Assembly (NCBI GenBank): GCA_954871525.1
Contig: OX940864.1
Location: 6,752,001-6,816,000 of the forward strand
Origin: Parietaria judaica
Lineage: Eukaryota; Streptophyta; Magnoliopsida; Rosales; Urticaceae
Length of the DNA: 64,000 bases
Direction: 5' to 3'
The translations under genes were made by a program, and so were the position numbers. Of the stretch, positions 31,041-43,962 are shown in pieces (positions within the stretch are counted from its first letter, which is position 1; each line of letters starts with the position of its first letter). The notes below the pieces were generated by a model, which ran no database searches, was not told the DNA's origin, and was given only the letters and a program-made list of their open reading frames with translations.

Positions 31041-32419
31041 TTAATTTAGTTAATTAATTAATATTGTGTAATAATGTTTATTACTTTATTATATAGAACA
31101 GGTCAAGCTCCGTTACGCTGACTTTGGTAACGGTAATAAGGAAAAAGCTAGAATGACGAGGCTCAAAAAAAAAAAAAAAAAAAAAACAGTGATGATAAAT
31201 ATTATTTATTATGAGATGATGATATCTCAATAGTGTATAATGTATATATGTTATTGAGGTTGAGGGGTCAAATTGAAATTATTAGTTGATAAGCCATAAA
31301 TTATTGAGAAATAAACAAAAAATAATAATTTGCTTACTTTTGATAAATATTTGGGTACTTATGTACCAAATATCTCAAAATATACTAGATCGATATTTTA
31401 CCCGCTAAACAAAAATTGGAACACGCCCCGCTACACTTGACACAAAATATGGTACTTTAGTTCTTATTTCTCAATAACATCGAATATATCGAAAATGAAA
31501 AAAAAAATGATAAATGTATAAGTACAAATGTACAATCCAACATTCATCTCTAAGACTACGAGGTGATAATAAATTGATAACTTCGATATATAAACGCACC
31601 GATAGTTATAACTTTAACTTGGAAATACATATAGCTAATCTCATTTAAGTATGAAAAATGAAATTTAAATTGGAAATGAATATTTTGATTTGACGTTTCG
31701 AGTAGAAAATAAACATATTTCATGGACTAATTGAGTATAGATGACTTAAGACAGCATTCGTGCCCGAATGACATATGATATAAACCTTTGGCTCGAGACC
31801 GTTCGACTGAGGAGGCGTCGCTCCTTCACATTGCTCAGCTTCTAAATAAATAAATAGAACAACAATTAAATAATTCATTAACATAATAAAGTATTTTCTT
31901 CACGAATTAAACCCCAACAAAAGTAATATCTTCTCCTGAAACCTTTGCATTGCATAAACAATACGTAACACCAACTTTTTCACTTACGCATCAGCTACTG
32001 ATATATAAACATTAATTTAACACACAAATATATATATATATATATATATATCAATTAATATTGTATGATTAATTAGTTGGCTCGAGAAGAAGAAATGATA
32101 TGATTCTTGACCCTTTCCTTTATTCTGCGTTATCTCAGTGGCTGACCCAATCATATCATAAAAGATTTTATTAGTATTTCACTTAATTTATGTAAGAAAA
32201 GGAATTCTATATAATAATATTAGTCCCTCGTTATCAATATTAATTAATTAGAAATGAGGTTTGGATTATTATGCTTAAGTTCAGAGATTGAATACAACTA
32301 GCTAGTTTCTTTGTCGTTTTGTGTGTAACGGGACAAAAAGAAGAAGACGGGTCCATGATGGTATCTTTTTGTCATTGTCACGAAGCTATATACGGCAACG
32401 AAACCCTTACAAGACCAAA
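31041..32419. other. Intergenic AT-rich
   Basis: No gene. Poly(A) tract at about 31,167-31,187 and (AT)n at about 32,028-32,051. Nothing else recognised. Confidence 0.55.
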
Positions 32420-32432
32420 TATCAATGTCAAG

Positions 32433-32519
32433 TTTTTTTTTTTTTTTTAATCGGATGATGACGCAATCGGCCAACGTTACAATGCATCTCGCATGACTAG
32501 ATATATTTCAGTGTAAGAA
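32433..32519 (-). mobile_element. 5'-truncated SINE copy
   Basis: A T-run (poly(A) tail on the minus strand) followed by about 70 bp similar to the 3' half of the SINE at 35.2 kb (minus strand: atatctagtcatgcgag...gtaacgttggccgat). It is flanked by a direct repeat caatgtcaagttt (from 32,423 and from 32,520), as left by target-primed insertion. Confidence 0.7.
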
Positions 32520-32620
32520 CAATGTCAAGTTTAAATATGTAATGTGTGTGTATATCATATATGTAATGTGTGTGTATAATCATCTTCAAAATCCTAAATA
32601 TTTAGCAACCAAGTTTTTTT

Positions 32621-32752
32621 TCCTAGTGATAAATCTACTGTAAGAATCTTCGAGAGGTTTTGGGTTCAATTTCTTAAGAGGCAAAGTATATGTACATATG
32701 TAATTTTGTCTGATAGTGTCTGCGGCCAGTAATGTCAGTTGTTCTTACAATT
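32621..32752 (+). mobile_element. Partial, diverged SINE copy
   Basis: cctagtgataaatctactg (A-box-like), gggttcaatttc (B-box-like), then gtaattttgtctgatagtgt and gcggccagtaatgtcagttg follow the same order as in the complete SINE at 35.2-36.4 kb. The 3' end and tail are missing. Confidence 0.65.
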
Positions 32753-34423
32753 TATAATATTGAAACTCGAATAAATTACGGTAAATACGATTTGAAAGCA
32801 GCAATTGAACAGTTATTTCGCACTAAAAGCGAACCATTATATTCTCTATATCACATATATCTTTTTATATGAGTTTAATTTATTTTTCATTTGAAAAATA
32901 GAATTATATCCTAACTATTATGCGTGCTTTTCAAGATTTATAAATATTAATTAAAAGACAAAATTATTTTATTTTTCCTAATTAATTAGGTCTGCCTAAA
33001 AAAGTCCCTTGTGGCTCATTTTTCAAAATCGACAAGCCCGGGAAATGGAATATTATTGTTCACTATTAAATAAATTTAAAAACGGGCAAGTGCACCCTCG
33101 GGGTTCAAAAACGAGCCTCAACATGCTCTTCGTGAATTTAATGAAATTAAAATCCTAAAGCTTAAAAGTTTCAAACCTTGTCTATAAATAAGAGGGGCCC
33201 TCCTAAAGCGGTGTGCTTTTCCAAACCGAAAAAACTTTGTCAAACCGTTATTAACGCCCCATGGCTCGAATACTCGAGTAATATTGAGTTGTCGGAGAAG
33301 TTTATTGAGCCCCTTTTTAAGAGTTCAAGTTTGCTCGCTTTTATCATATACGAAGATGAAGACAAAATTAGAGTGAAGTCGCTGGAAAATAGTCTCGGCT
33401 CTCCAAACCCAATTTGACCGTCAAACAGATCACCCGGTCCACGAAAAGAGAAGAATCAAATTTCAAGTCTACTTTAGTCATAAAAACAGCGATGGGCCCA
33501 ACTCGGCTCGGAATCAAGACTTGGACCGCTGCCGGTCCAATTTTTCGGCATCAAACATAAAGTTCCAATCAACTATGCGTGGCTCAAAGCGCTGTTTCTA
33601 AGCTTCAAGATGTTCATCTAATAGCCTACTTTAAAAGTTGGATCATTAATTTAGCTTTTCATATACTTTTCTTATAGCTTTTGTAACACTTTAGGCCGAC
33701 AATATTCCAACCAAATACTCACCTCTAAAAATGGGTATAGCATAACAATATATTACTTGATGAAACTTTAAGGAAAGAAGATATATGGTAAATAAACTAA
33801 TTAAATATATTAAAAAAATGTAGATTCTAATACACACAACAAGAATATATTGGGGGGAAAGATGAACATTATAATCTTAGTAAGTACTTATGTGTGAATC
33901 TTTGAATCAAAACAATGAAGCTTTTCTTTATCAGGTAACTCCACAATTATCTTATTAATTTATCATTTGTTTATCTTTGCCTAACAAAAATTTAATTGTT
34001 TAATCCAAATATTAGAGAATGATTGTTTAACTCTACATTTCATTATCATTATTTTCAAAAAGAATTTTAGAAAATAGCACACCAACCTGAGTTTTTTAAT
34101 CTCTATAAGTGTCTAACAAAAATAGATTATTTATATTAAAAATGTATGCTCTTATCTTTCTTAATCACCCGACGCACGAAGAATATAGACTTTACACTAT
34201 GTCGTTTCTTAAAACATGTCGTATATTCAACTCACTTTGTAAATGTGACACGCCTGCCTTGTTTGATTACATCATTTAGTTCTGCCTCACAACATTTTAG
34301 CAAGAATATTTTCCTGTAAATAACGATTGTAATTAGTTGATGATTGTTACTGTTATAAGTTATAACTGCCAAAATGTCGATATATATAGCTATTATAATG
34401 GAGAACTTCCATATTTATTATTA
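32753..34423. other. Intergenic; possible old LTR fragment
   Basis: 33,080-33,560 is less AT-rich, with a TATA-like ctataaataagagg at 33,182-33,195 and an open 79-codon frame that matches nothing I know. It could be an eroded LTR, but no ends, priming site or partner were found. Confidence 0.4.
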
Positions 34424-34892
34424 AGGGTTAATGAAGGCAAAAATACCCAACGTTTTGTCAAAGAACTCTTCGTGTACCCAGAGTTTAAAAGTGGTGGCAA
34501 AAATACCCAAAATCACATTTGGGGAGTCGACCACTCCATTCTCGTAACGTTGTTAACTTACCTGTTAACTCTGGCCGCGTAGACAAATCAGTTTTGTTAA
34601 GTGTAATCATTACGGGTTCAATTCGTTGTATTAAATAGTATTAGCTAGGGGTTTAATTCGTTGTTTTGTCGTAAACGAGGCTGATGTGGGCTCGTCCACG
34701 TGGCAGAAATAGTTACGTCAGCAACTCACATTTGTCCGCGTGGCCAAAGTTAACAGGTAAGTTAACGGCGTTACGAGAATGGAGTGGTCAACTCTCCAAG
34801 TGCGACTTTGGGTATTTTAACCACCATTTTTAAACTTTGGGTACACGAGGGTTCTTTGACCAAACTTTAGATATTTTTGCCGTCATTAACCC
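34424..34892. mobile_element. Foldback MITE family 1, copy 1 (469 bp)
   Basis: Long terminal inverted repeats of about 170 bp: left agggttaatgaaggcaaaaa..., right ...tttttgccgtcattaaccc. Inner parts share cactccattctcgtaacg and its complement. Flanked by an 8-bp repeat tattatta (34,416-34,423 and 34,893-34,900). No ORF. Mutator-like origin is possible; the flanking repeat is low-complexity, so its length is uncertain. Confidence 0.8.
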
Positions 34893-35315
34893 TATTATTA
34901 ATAACATAAATGAAAATATTAGATGAATAAGAAAGTCAAAGGTAGTTGTGATGTGAGTTGTGACTTTGTATATCACAAACCATTTTCCCACCGAGTTGAC
35001 TTGACTCGCAAGGAAAACGCCTGCCAAATGTGTTTGTTGTTGGTGGAAAAATAGCACTATGATATTATAAACTATCATATCTAGTCACGAAAAATATTAT
35101 TAAACAAATGTGGAATTTATTGGTGGGTCGGTTTTGGTTTTATAAAACGGGTCGGAATAGATGAGATCCGACCCGTATAAAAAGTCGACGCAACCCGCCT
35201 TGTGGCTCTTTTTTTTTTTTTTGAATGGGGTGGCATTATTGACCAAGATTACATGTATTCGCATTACAAGATATTTGTCACGATAGGAACAACCGGCACT
35301 ATTGGCCGCAGGCAC

Positions 35316-36275
35316 TGTTAAGGTCGGATTTGGTCAAATCCATCATCAACACAACTCGTGTCGTTTATGTCCCATAAACGACGTAAGAAGAGGGCGAGGA
35401 GGTTCGTTGACCGATGGTCAACCAAGAAACATCCTCGACGAGGGACACCAGCGACGAAGTATCCTACCCACTCGACGAGGGACATCAGCGACGAGGTTTA
35501 CAGAGCCGAATAACCATTGACGAGATGTGTATTTAATGCTGCCCACCTACCCACTCGACGGGGACATCAGCGACGAGGTTTGCAGAGCCGAATGACCATT
35601 GACGAGATGTGCATTTAATGCTGCCCACCTACCCACTCGACGCAGGACATCAGCGACGAGGTTTGCAGAGCCGAATGACCACTGACGAGACGCGCATTTA
35701 ATGATGCCTACCTACCCACTCGATGACGAGGCCTGCAGAGCCGAATGACGGCTGACGAGACGCGCATTTAATGATGCCCACCTACCCACTCGACGAGGGA
35801 CATCAGCGACGAGGTTTGCAAAGCCGAATGACCATTGACGAGATGTGCATTTAATGAAGCCCACCTACCCACTCTGGCAGTCTGCTCGAAGGATGACATG
35901 AAGCAGGGGTTAATGACGCCTCCCTCAAATGACTCCGAGAGACACTAATGATTAGATGGGAGAAAAGGGGCGGGAAAAAGGGGAGAAGACATCATGTGAA
36001 CTCTATAAAAGGCAAGAGGAGCCTCGTTTGAAGGGGTTCGGAAAAAAGGCAAAGAAACCAAAAAAAGAGAGAGAAAATATCAGAAGAGAAAGGCTTAAAA
36101 ATTAGGGAGAAGCTCTTTGTACTCGATTCTCCAACTGTTCAGCTATTCAACGAAAGAAAACCGAGCTCTTGTCGGAAATATAATAAATCAAAGATATTCA
36201 CTGATCATTGTTGTTAACTTGTTCTTTGTGATTATTTTTGTGACTGGAAAAGGGTGGTGAAAATCGCCCTCTACA
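35316..36275 (+). mobile_element. Solo LTR of the Ty3 family seen at 1-7.7 kb
   Basis: Begins TGTTAAGGTCGG and ends CGCCCTCTACA like the 3' LTR at 6,921-7,703. Perfect 5-bp duplication ggcac on both sides (35,311-35,315 and 36,276-36,280). TATA box ctctataaaagg at 36,001. It is 960 bp instead of 783 because the internal 83-bp repeat is expanded. A solo LTR is the product of recombination between the two LTRs of a full element. Confidence 0.97.
35433..35875 (+). repeat. 83-bp tandem repeats in the LTR U3 region
   Basis: About five units of the pattern ctcgacgagggacatcagcg...ccgaatgaccattgacgag...gcatttaatg..gcccacctaccca. One unit has an internal deletion (about 35,719). The full element's 3' LTR has about one and a half units. 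Confidence 0.9.
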
Positions 36276-36410
36276 GGCACTATCGGCCAAAATTACATAT
36301 ATTACGCAATTTCTGCGACTCAAGGGATTGAATTCATGACCTCATGAAGAGTCTTATGGTAGTGGATTTACCACTAGGCCAAGCAAGCTTGGTTACTCGC
36401 TTTGTAGCTC

Positions 36411-38327
36411 ACTTTCAACCCCCACTGTAGTGGTAATGTTGAGATGGTTTATGAAAGTGAAAAATGTTATGATTGAGATTATTGTTATTACACTGACTGT
36501 CATAGAGATTACTTACTACAAACTGCTAGCTAATCTGGTATATCAAAGACAATACAGATACACTGAAAGGGTATATCGGTTATGCCGATTCAATTTTGGA
36601 TATATTGCAAAATCATTACGAGTATACTGATGAAGCTTTATGAAAAAAATATTTAAAATTTAAAAATAATATCATACATTTTCGGAAATCGGGATGGAAT
36701 TTCCGAAGGCTTCTGGTAGATTGTGTAAGAGTTTATGTGAAGATAAAAATGTGTTTTTAGTCCAAGATCTAATTTGAGTGTTAATTTTGAGAAAAAGATG
36801 TTTATGATAAAAAAGAGTTACTCAAACGGCCTAGAGTCATGCCGAAAGACGTATACCGTGAGTAGACCGAGATTTTTAAACCTTGATTTACAATTTTCAT
36901 AACATGACCTTAATATATCAGATAGATTTTTTTAATTTTTTTTTTAAAGTAGCTGTTTATTTGCATTTCTCAATGTATATACATTACTGGGTTTGATCTT
37001 ACAACAGTAAGGCCCTTCGGTCCAAGGCCCATTTATAATCAACGGGCTTTATGCATAAGCCTTAGTGTTTTCTATTGAAACTAAATCTTGAGAAAATAAT
37101 AATATTGGGAAATGATTGAATATCTCAATTCTCAAGGCTCAAACAACTATTGGAAAAAATAAATAAATTTCTAAAAATATTTACAAACAAGTTCATGTTT
37201 TGTACACAAAGTCGAAATTTTTCTTCAGCTTTTGACGTGCACCTTTCCATAGACATGACATTATCGCTATAAACTAGAGTTAAAGAGTAATTAAATTGCA
37301 AAGGAATATGAGGCACTAATGCCGATTAAAAACAGGTGCCTGGTTTTATCATATTTACTCATTTCAATTTGTTTATAATTGTAGTTTTGGGAGGTTCTTT
37401 TCAACTTTATTACAATCTCCTCCCTGCATCCCTAGACTTGCTAGTCGAAGAACTAACTTATGAGTATCATTACAACCACAACCACCTCGTGCGTGCTAAT
37501 GCTACTAGACTACCTGCCTTGCAAATACTCAGCTAAAAACTGAGACCTAACTATCGTCGAAAAACACATCGGAATACATCTCTACGGTTTCAAAACACCG
37601 CTAGCTTTCGAAAAATAAATACATTGGACACTTATACCGTTATTTTTACTTTTTATTATTATTCATGTTGTTTACTCATCATAAGCGGGATAAAGAATTC
37701 ATTCAAAATAATAAAAATTAACGCTCGTCAAATTTTTGGTTTCCGGTGGATCCACGTATTCTTCTCGGTATACCCGTAAAATTAGATTCACGGATGGTTC
37801 TCGGTTTTCGGGCTATCAATAAATTATGAGAGTATCTGAATTATTATGAGAAGAAACAGGAAAGATACACAAAATATATATATCTGACTGAAAACAAGGT
37901 TACAGAGGTGATTAGTTAGGATGATGATGAACTCAACTCGGTCCTTATTAAAGCTTCTCAAATAGAATCATAATTATTTGATCTTCAACATTTAATATTA
38001 TGGTCCCAAAAATATTTTTTGTCACCTGCTATATTACTAGAATGGACCAACGCACTAGATGATGATGGTCATGTCGTGACTTCGGAAACAACATTTTTCA
38101 GATTGCATGGACCGCTTCAAATTTTATCTACACGTACGACACATATATTAATACATAAATAGTATATATAGTTAGATATACTATATAATATGAGAGTTAT
38201 TGACATTATTTGGTCCCTCTTTTACGAGGAATGAGCATATTTGGTAACTCTATTCTAAAATATCAAAAATTTACTTTTTTTTTTTAATGAAAGATGTGTA
38301 GATTTTATCTCTCTGTAGCGTAAATAC

Positions 38328-38369
<42 letters not shown>

Positions 38370-38940
38370 TTTATCATGGATTTGACTTTTTGACTGTTGT
38401 AATTGTTTTTTTTTAAGTCAACAAAATTCTTTTTAAAATAAAATTGTATAGAATTGTCTCTCAAATTAAGAATATCTTGTTATTTAACTAAATAATCATT
38501 TTAAAATATTTTTATGTTAAAAAACCCGTTACATGACCAAATTTACTCGAAAAATTGTATATATACATGTATGTAGATTGTCAGAAGAAAACTACATGCA
38601 AGGGTATATCGTTAAAAATCGACATACTCAGTTATTTTTTTAAAGCAGGTAAACTGCATACCACATAAAATCCCGTATTAACTCTTAAAATCGTATAAAA
38701 ATCTCATAATTAAGAATTATACAATTGTTTTCAATAAAATCTATTTAATAAGAATTTACATTTCCAACTCATATTTTTGTAATTATTGACGAAAACTTTA
38801 TCAATATACTCATCAATTTTGCAGTATACGTATAAATTAAGATCGACACAATCGATATTTCCTTCACAAAATTTATAAGAACTTCATTATCATTCCGGTA
38901 TCCGTACCACTTTAAATATACCTTGTAAATTAGACTCGTA
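36411..38940. other. Intergenic AT-rich, no gene
   Basis: Short open frames here have no family features. A (TA)n microsatellite lies at 38,334-38,366. Confidence 0.55.
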
Positions 38941-38944
38941 AACT

Positions 38945-39448
38945 AGGCTATAGAACAAACCTCTCTTTGTCTCTTCTGTATATCCCACGAACAAACATAC
39001 TTCTGTTCGTGATTCCAGCTTGTTCTTGTTTCAAGTCCGCACATGTGCAGGACAACCCCAAATTCTGTAATGTCGCAGATTAGGTATTCTGTCATTCCAT
39101 AATTCCAGGGGTGTTTTTGAAACAGACTTAGACGGCACAACATTTAGAATCTTGGTCGCTGTCAACAAGGCATAACCCCAAAAGGAGTCAGGAAGTGATG
39201 AATAGCTTAACATTGACCTCACCATTTCTAGCAAGGTCTTGTTCCTCCTTTCTGCAACACCATTTTGTTTTAGATGTGCTAGGAGCAGTCAATTGAGATA
39301 GAATACCTTTCTCAATTAAAAGATCACTAAATTCATAATTAAGGTATTCTCCTCCTCGATCTGATCGAAGGGACTTCAAAGATAATCCAAGTTGGTTCTC
39401 AGCTTCTGCCAGAAATTCTCTGAACTTACCCAAGGTTTCAGATTTATG
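38945..39448 (-). pseudogene. Ty1/Copia integrase fragment
   Basis: Minus strand: KSETLGKFREFLAEAENQLG, LKSLRSDRGGEYL (second catalytic Asp region), then after a frame change [39 protein letters not shown] and the [13 protein letters not shown] box that ends the integrase core. A further frame change follows, before a YVCSWDIQKR-like scrap. No LTRs or other domains nearby. It belongs to a different, full-length Ty1 type and not necessarily to the gag-only element at 15-21 kb. Confidence 0.88.
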
Positions 39449-40687
39449 TGGTAACGGATATGTATATATTATAATTATACGTGCGTTGTGAGTTTGAGCG
39501 TGTAATAATAATAGATATGTTCGGAAGAGAGTATGAACGAACAAGTAAAAGAGTGAGTGAAGCAGACGTAAATGCCATTGATGTTAACCTCTCTTTGCCC
39601 TCACCCGAAAGCTGACAAAAGTTTGAGCCAATTTTCAGCTGACTCATTTATAAATAAGCTTGTCATTACTTAGTTTGTGTCGTCCGTGATGACTTAACTC
39701 TTTCTTACAAGATATTTGCTTTGGATTTATCTGCTCACATTTATTTTATTTTAAATCTACTTTTGTTATATTTATATATATGTGCTTCACATTAGGGCAC
39801 CAAGATCGCTTCATACGTAACGTAAGCGCTTCATTACCCTATCTTCTACTTGATTTTGATGTGTGACTGATGTATGGAAGATTTGGCTTTAAAGATAATA
39901 AATCTATACCTTTAAAGATAATTTTATTTGATTTAAGTATAACCTGGCAATAAAACTAATCGATAATAAAATATTAACTATACCCTTTGTTCATTTATCT
40001 TGGATGAATCTCGTTGTTTCTTAGGTCGGTGTTTATTTGAATATAATAAGTCTTAGTAGAGTGTTACGTATTAAATATTATAAAGTATTAAATATTATGA
40101 AATAATTAATATTATTTTATAAATATTGTTAAACCGCTTTATTTTTTCCACGTATAATTCTTAACATTAAATAAAATGAGAATGTTTTATAGTTAATTTG
40201 GATTAATTTATTATTATATATTATAAATCGGTATACATTTCGATAATTGGTATAAATTATAAAACGATAATGATATTTAAATAATAAATATTGTTTGCGT
40301 ACATAGGTAAACGTATTAATTTCTATATTATTATTATTCGTAACCTAGTTACCGTATACCATAAATTAACGATACTGCATATAGTCATGTGTACCATTAT
40401 TAACCTAGTTAACTACACAATTTGGCTATATGATCAGCTCTATAATATATAGGTTGTGACAGTCATAAATTGCATGTCACAGTCCGTGTCATTTGTGCTC
40501 AGTAATAGTTTCACAATAGTCCTTGTTATGGTTATTACTTGGATCTCGATCGCTTTATTATTCTCGGTGATGGGTAGTAGTAAACTTTTGTGTGCAAAAA
40601 TATTTTTGTATTTGTCTCCCGATCTTACGGTTACGGATCACATCACATTTATAACCTTGTAAATTATTAGACAAGGTAAATTATTTG
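39449..40687. other. Intergenic AT-rich, nothing recognised
   Basis: No exon or element ends found. Confidence 0.55.
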
Positions 40688-41140
40688 TGGCATAAATATT
40701 TAAAGTTTGATCAATTGTGCTTTAATAGTTTTAATGTGAAAAAATAAATACTCAAAATTGTGTAAAAGGTATATTCAATTTTTCATTCAAATTACTTGAC
40801 ATCTATTAGTCAACGCCACATGGCACGATGTTAACTAGGGTCGAGTAAAAATCTTGCTCTTGCTCCGAGTTTCACATGTACTATGATATTTGTTATTTGA
40901 ATGTGTTAATTTTTTCATTTATTTTATATATATTTTTTGAAATAAATAATAATAAATGTGGCGTCTGACATGGCATTGTCACGTGGAAGTCAATATCATG
41001 TCATGTGACGTCCACTAAGGGTAGCTAAGTTATTTGGATGAAAAATGTTGATCAATGCTTCTTAAGTAACGTTTGCCCTTATTTTTTGGGTTTGGACCTA
41101 TTAAGTCATGGTTGACCAATCTTAAAGTATTTATGCCCTA
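40688..41140. mobile_element. Possible foldback MITE (about 450 bp)
   Basis: Left end ggcataaatatttaaagttt...gctttaatag is mirrored by the right end ctattaagtcatgg...cttaaagtatttatgccc. Inner parts also pair (acgccacatggcac and gacatggcattgtcacgtgg). Similarity is moderate and no target duplication was found. Confidence 0.5.
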
Positions 41141-42185
41141 ATAACTCATATATATAAAGTATCGTGTACATATAAATTGTGAGGTATGAGTAAAGGATAC
41201 TTGTCATTTTCGACGATCTTCTGCAGTATGATGAGAGAGACGTCGATGTTTCACTTGGGTCGCCGTTAATGCTCTCTACTCTAGCTAGCTTAAACGGTGG
41301 CTCTTGTTTTTTTACTATTTAATTATCTACTAGTTTGATGATGTACTACAAACGGCTTAGCAAAATTCGATCTAAAAAGCAACGTATATATTATCTATCT
41401 ATATTCTATACTATATAGCATAAAATCAATCATATATTATATATGTTTTTCTACACTATATTCTTAAGTCTTAACAAATACACATGAACATGTTTTTGGC
41501 ATCTCTGATTTTCTTAGACTTGGACCTATATAAAGAGCTATTTTTGTTTATTTAATTTCAGGTCCCAGTTTCACCTCTTAAGACTAAACTTACTTTTTAA
41601 AAAAAAAAATTAACGATCACTAATATAACATGATAAGTTTTGAAGGGAAAACGATAAATAATAATTAAAAGATTTTTTTTTTCAAAATAAATCAAATGAT
41701 GTGGTTTTTAAAATGAAAGTGTTTTGAGGGTGAAAAAAAGGGTGTGGATGATGCCAACTGCGTACGGCTCTCACCCTCTCTTCTCTTGCCATTTGCCTAT
41801 TCCCTCTCTCTCTCTCTCATTATTCTCTTCAAATACTAATAATAGCATAATAATAGCCTGCAGGCCCTTCTATCTAGACCAGGTATAAAATTTTACGAAT
41901 TTCCATGCGAAATTCGTTTTTCGAGAAAATGCGGTTCGAAATTCGTCCCCTTTCGCTGTCGTTTTACCAAATTTTGCGAAATTCGCATGGGCACGAGTGT
42001 GAAAAATCTTTTGTCATTTTTTAGTGTAAAAATTGCTAAATTTGGTTGGAATTTCGGTAAAAATCATATTTTTTTTTATAGATTTCGGCAAAAATACAAA
42101 TTAAACTTTCGGCAAAAATAATTATACTCACACAAGAGCCACCCCGCCCTGCCACGTCCCGTCAGGCCGGACGGCGGCGGCGCGC
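41141..42185. other. Intergenic, left flank of a hAT transposase fragment
   Basis: No gene. From about 41,880 the repeated gcgaaattcg words suggest old transposon subterminal sequence. CT-rich run at about 41,803-41,818. Confidence 0.45.
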
Positions 42186-42539
42186 GTGTGGTGGTGTAAC
42201 ATTTGTGTGAGTCATTCCCGATTCTGCAACCTTCCTCCGACACCGTGCCCTAACAAAGGCCTCGACATCCTTCAATGGTGGCACGCAAATCGATCGGAGT
42301 ATCCGGTTTTATCCTTGTTGGCTCGTGACATTCTCACAATCCTGGTCTCAACGGTATCATCGGAGGCGGCATTCTCAATGGCCGGAAGGATGTTAGAGCC
42401 TCGCCGCAAGTCTACGAGGTCATTGATGGTCGAGATCCTTATGCTTTCGAGAGATTGGATTATGGCCAACAAGCGACAACAAGAAAACGATATGTTCGAC
42501 CGAGAGCTGGCGAATTACTTTTCACATATTCAAATGTAA
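42186..42539 (+). pseudogene. hAT transposase C-terminal dimerisation domain fragment
   Basis: The frame codes LDILQWWHANRSEYPVLSLL, ARDILTILVSTVSSEAAFSM and AGRMLEPRRKSTRS, the hATC domain that closes hAT transposases, and ends at TAA 42,537-42,539. The upstream zinc-finger and catalytic regions are missing and the frame begins without a convincing ATG. It is a remnant of a hAT element or one separated exon. No terminal repeats were assigned. Confidence 0.85.
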
Positions 42540-43962
42540 TTCGTTTTCTTATTGTACTTTGAATTTGTAACTTCGTTTGCCTTTTGACATTTGGTTGTAT
42601 TTGTACTTTCCCGTATCCGACTTTCGAGTTTGTTAAAAAAAAAACGCATATTTACTTTCTTTTGTTGTTGTATGTTTTTATTTATTTCATATTTATTTAT
42701 AAATATTTAAAACACACAAAATAATTTAAAATTTTAAAAATTTATTTTTTTCAACACCGAACTTAAGTACCAAAATGTTAGATGTGAACAATTAAACTAA
42801 ATTAGGGACTAAACAATAAATAAAACAAATTTAATTAAAAAAAATTAATAACCTGGATCCGGATCAATCCGGGATTTTTCCCTGAACCCGGACTGATCCG
42901 TATCCGGGTTTAAAAAAAATAAAAATAAACCCGAATGGGTTTTTGTGTTAGATTTTGGGGACTACTCGATAAATTTCATTTTTTATCATTCATTCGCATG
43001 AATTTATTCAAATTTCAAACACCCTTCCTTTTTTTTTTCTCTGGTACACTCTATTGTCCGCAGAATATAAAGGGCAACCATTTCTGGCTCAAAAATGAAA
43101 AATCATTTCAACCAAGTCCAAAACCAAGAAAAAACACCTGTGGGTAAAACCGTAATTATGTATTATTTCATAGTTTTATAAGGGAGGCTAATCCCCCACT
43201 TGTATTATTTTTTACCGTTTTCCACCGAGAACTGAGAAAAGTCACTGTTTCTTGTCTTGTCATTTAGCACTTAGCACAGTTATAGAGAGAGAGACTGAGC
43301 CAACAAGTCGACCATTCATGGAGAACCATTTGGTTAGGGTTTTAGGGTTTTGGGGAAATGGAACTTAATTATATATATTAATATACATACACATACTGAT
43401 ATACAAGATTACAATCCTCTCCTCGATAATCTCCTCAAATGAAGCAAGAAAATGGGAAAAAAGCAATAACAGTACATTCGATATTTGCGTTCTAAGTACT
43501 TATTCTTGTATTATTTAGTGCTTTGACATATTTTAAATCCTTTTTGATAGCATGCGGTAATATTATGTAAAGGCTACAAACCAGACCTATGTTGAGGTAA
43601 CATGTCTTTCTTTCCTATAACAGAATTTAATGAGACAATGAATTAGGCTTCGATTTTATTTTAAAGATTTCAGATGCTATGATCGCTAAAAAAAAAAAGG
43701 ATTAAATTTACGCTAATGCAATTTGTACAAAACTAATTACTTATGACTTAAATATCTCAATAGATAATTTATACATTTTCCACTCTAGTTTCGAAATACT
43801 CATCTGTATGATGTATCTAATTATCTAAACATTTATGTATATGCATAATGCGTTACTGCATGTATTTATCTGATTGTGCAAATAAATAATCATAATCAAT
43901 CAAACATAAAAGTTTATGTATTATTACGTCAAGCAAAAACCATTTTATTCATAGATATCATA
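42540..43962. other. Intergenic, with CCGG-word island
   Basis: 42,845-42,940 has ccggatccgg/cccgaa words like the inside of hAT elements and may be the 3' end of the transposase-bearing hAT. No other feature found. Confidence 0.45.

Larger units (their letters stand above)
35196..36410 (-). mobile_element. Complete tRNA-derived SINE split by a solo LTR
   Basis: Removing the solo LTR and one 5-bp duplication leaves about 224 bp (within 35,209-36,397). On the minus strand it has an A box tggcctagtggt (36,370-36,381), a B box gaattcaatccc (36,324-36,335), a unique body and a poly(A) tail (T-run at about 35,209-35,222). The flanks are a 13-bp duplication with two mismatches: cgccttgtggctc (35,196-35,208) and cgctttgtagctc (36,398-36,410). 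The head would be transcribed by RNA polymerase III; movement depends on a LINE. Confidence 0.85.

Noticed and set aside
30558..31049. Several frames overlapping the 5' half of the DUF641 gene
   Set aside because: GC-rich shadows of one conserved frame; they lack motifs.
43318..43368. ATG with a short open frame after a leader-like region
   Set aside because: Only a few codons, no following exon recognised.
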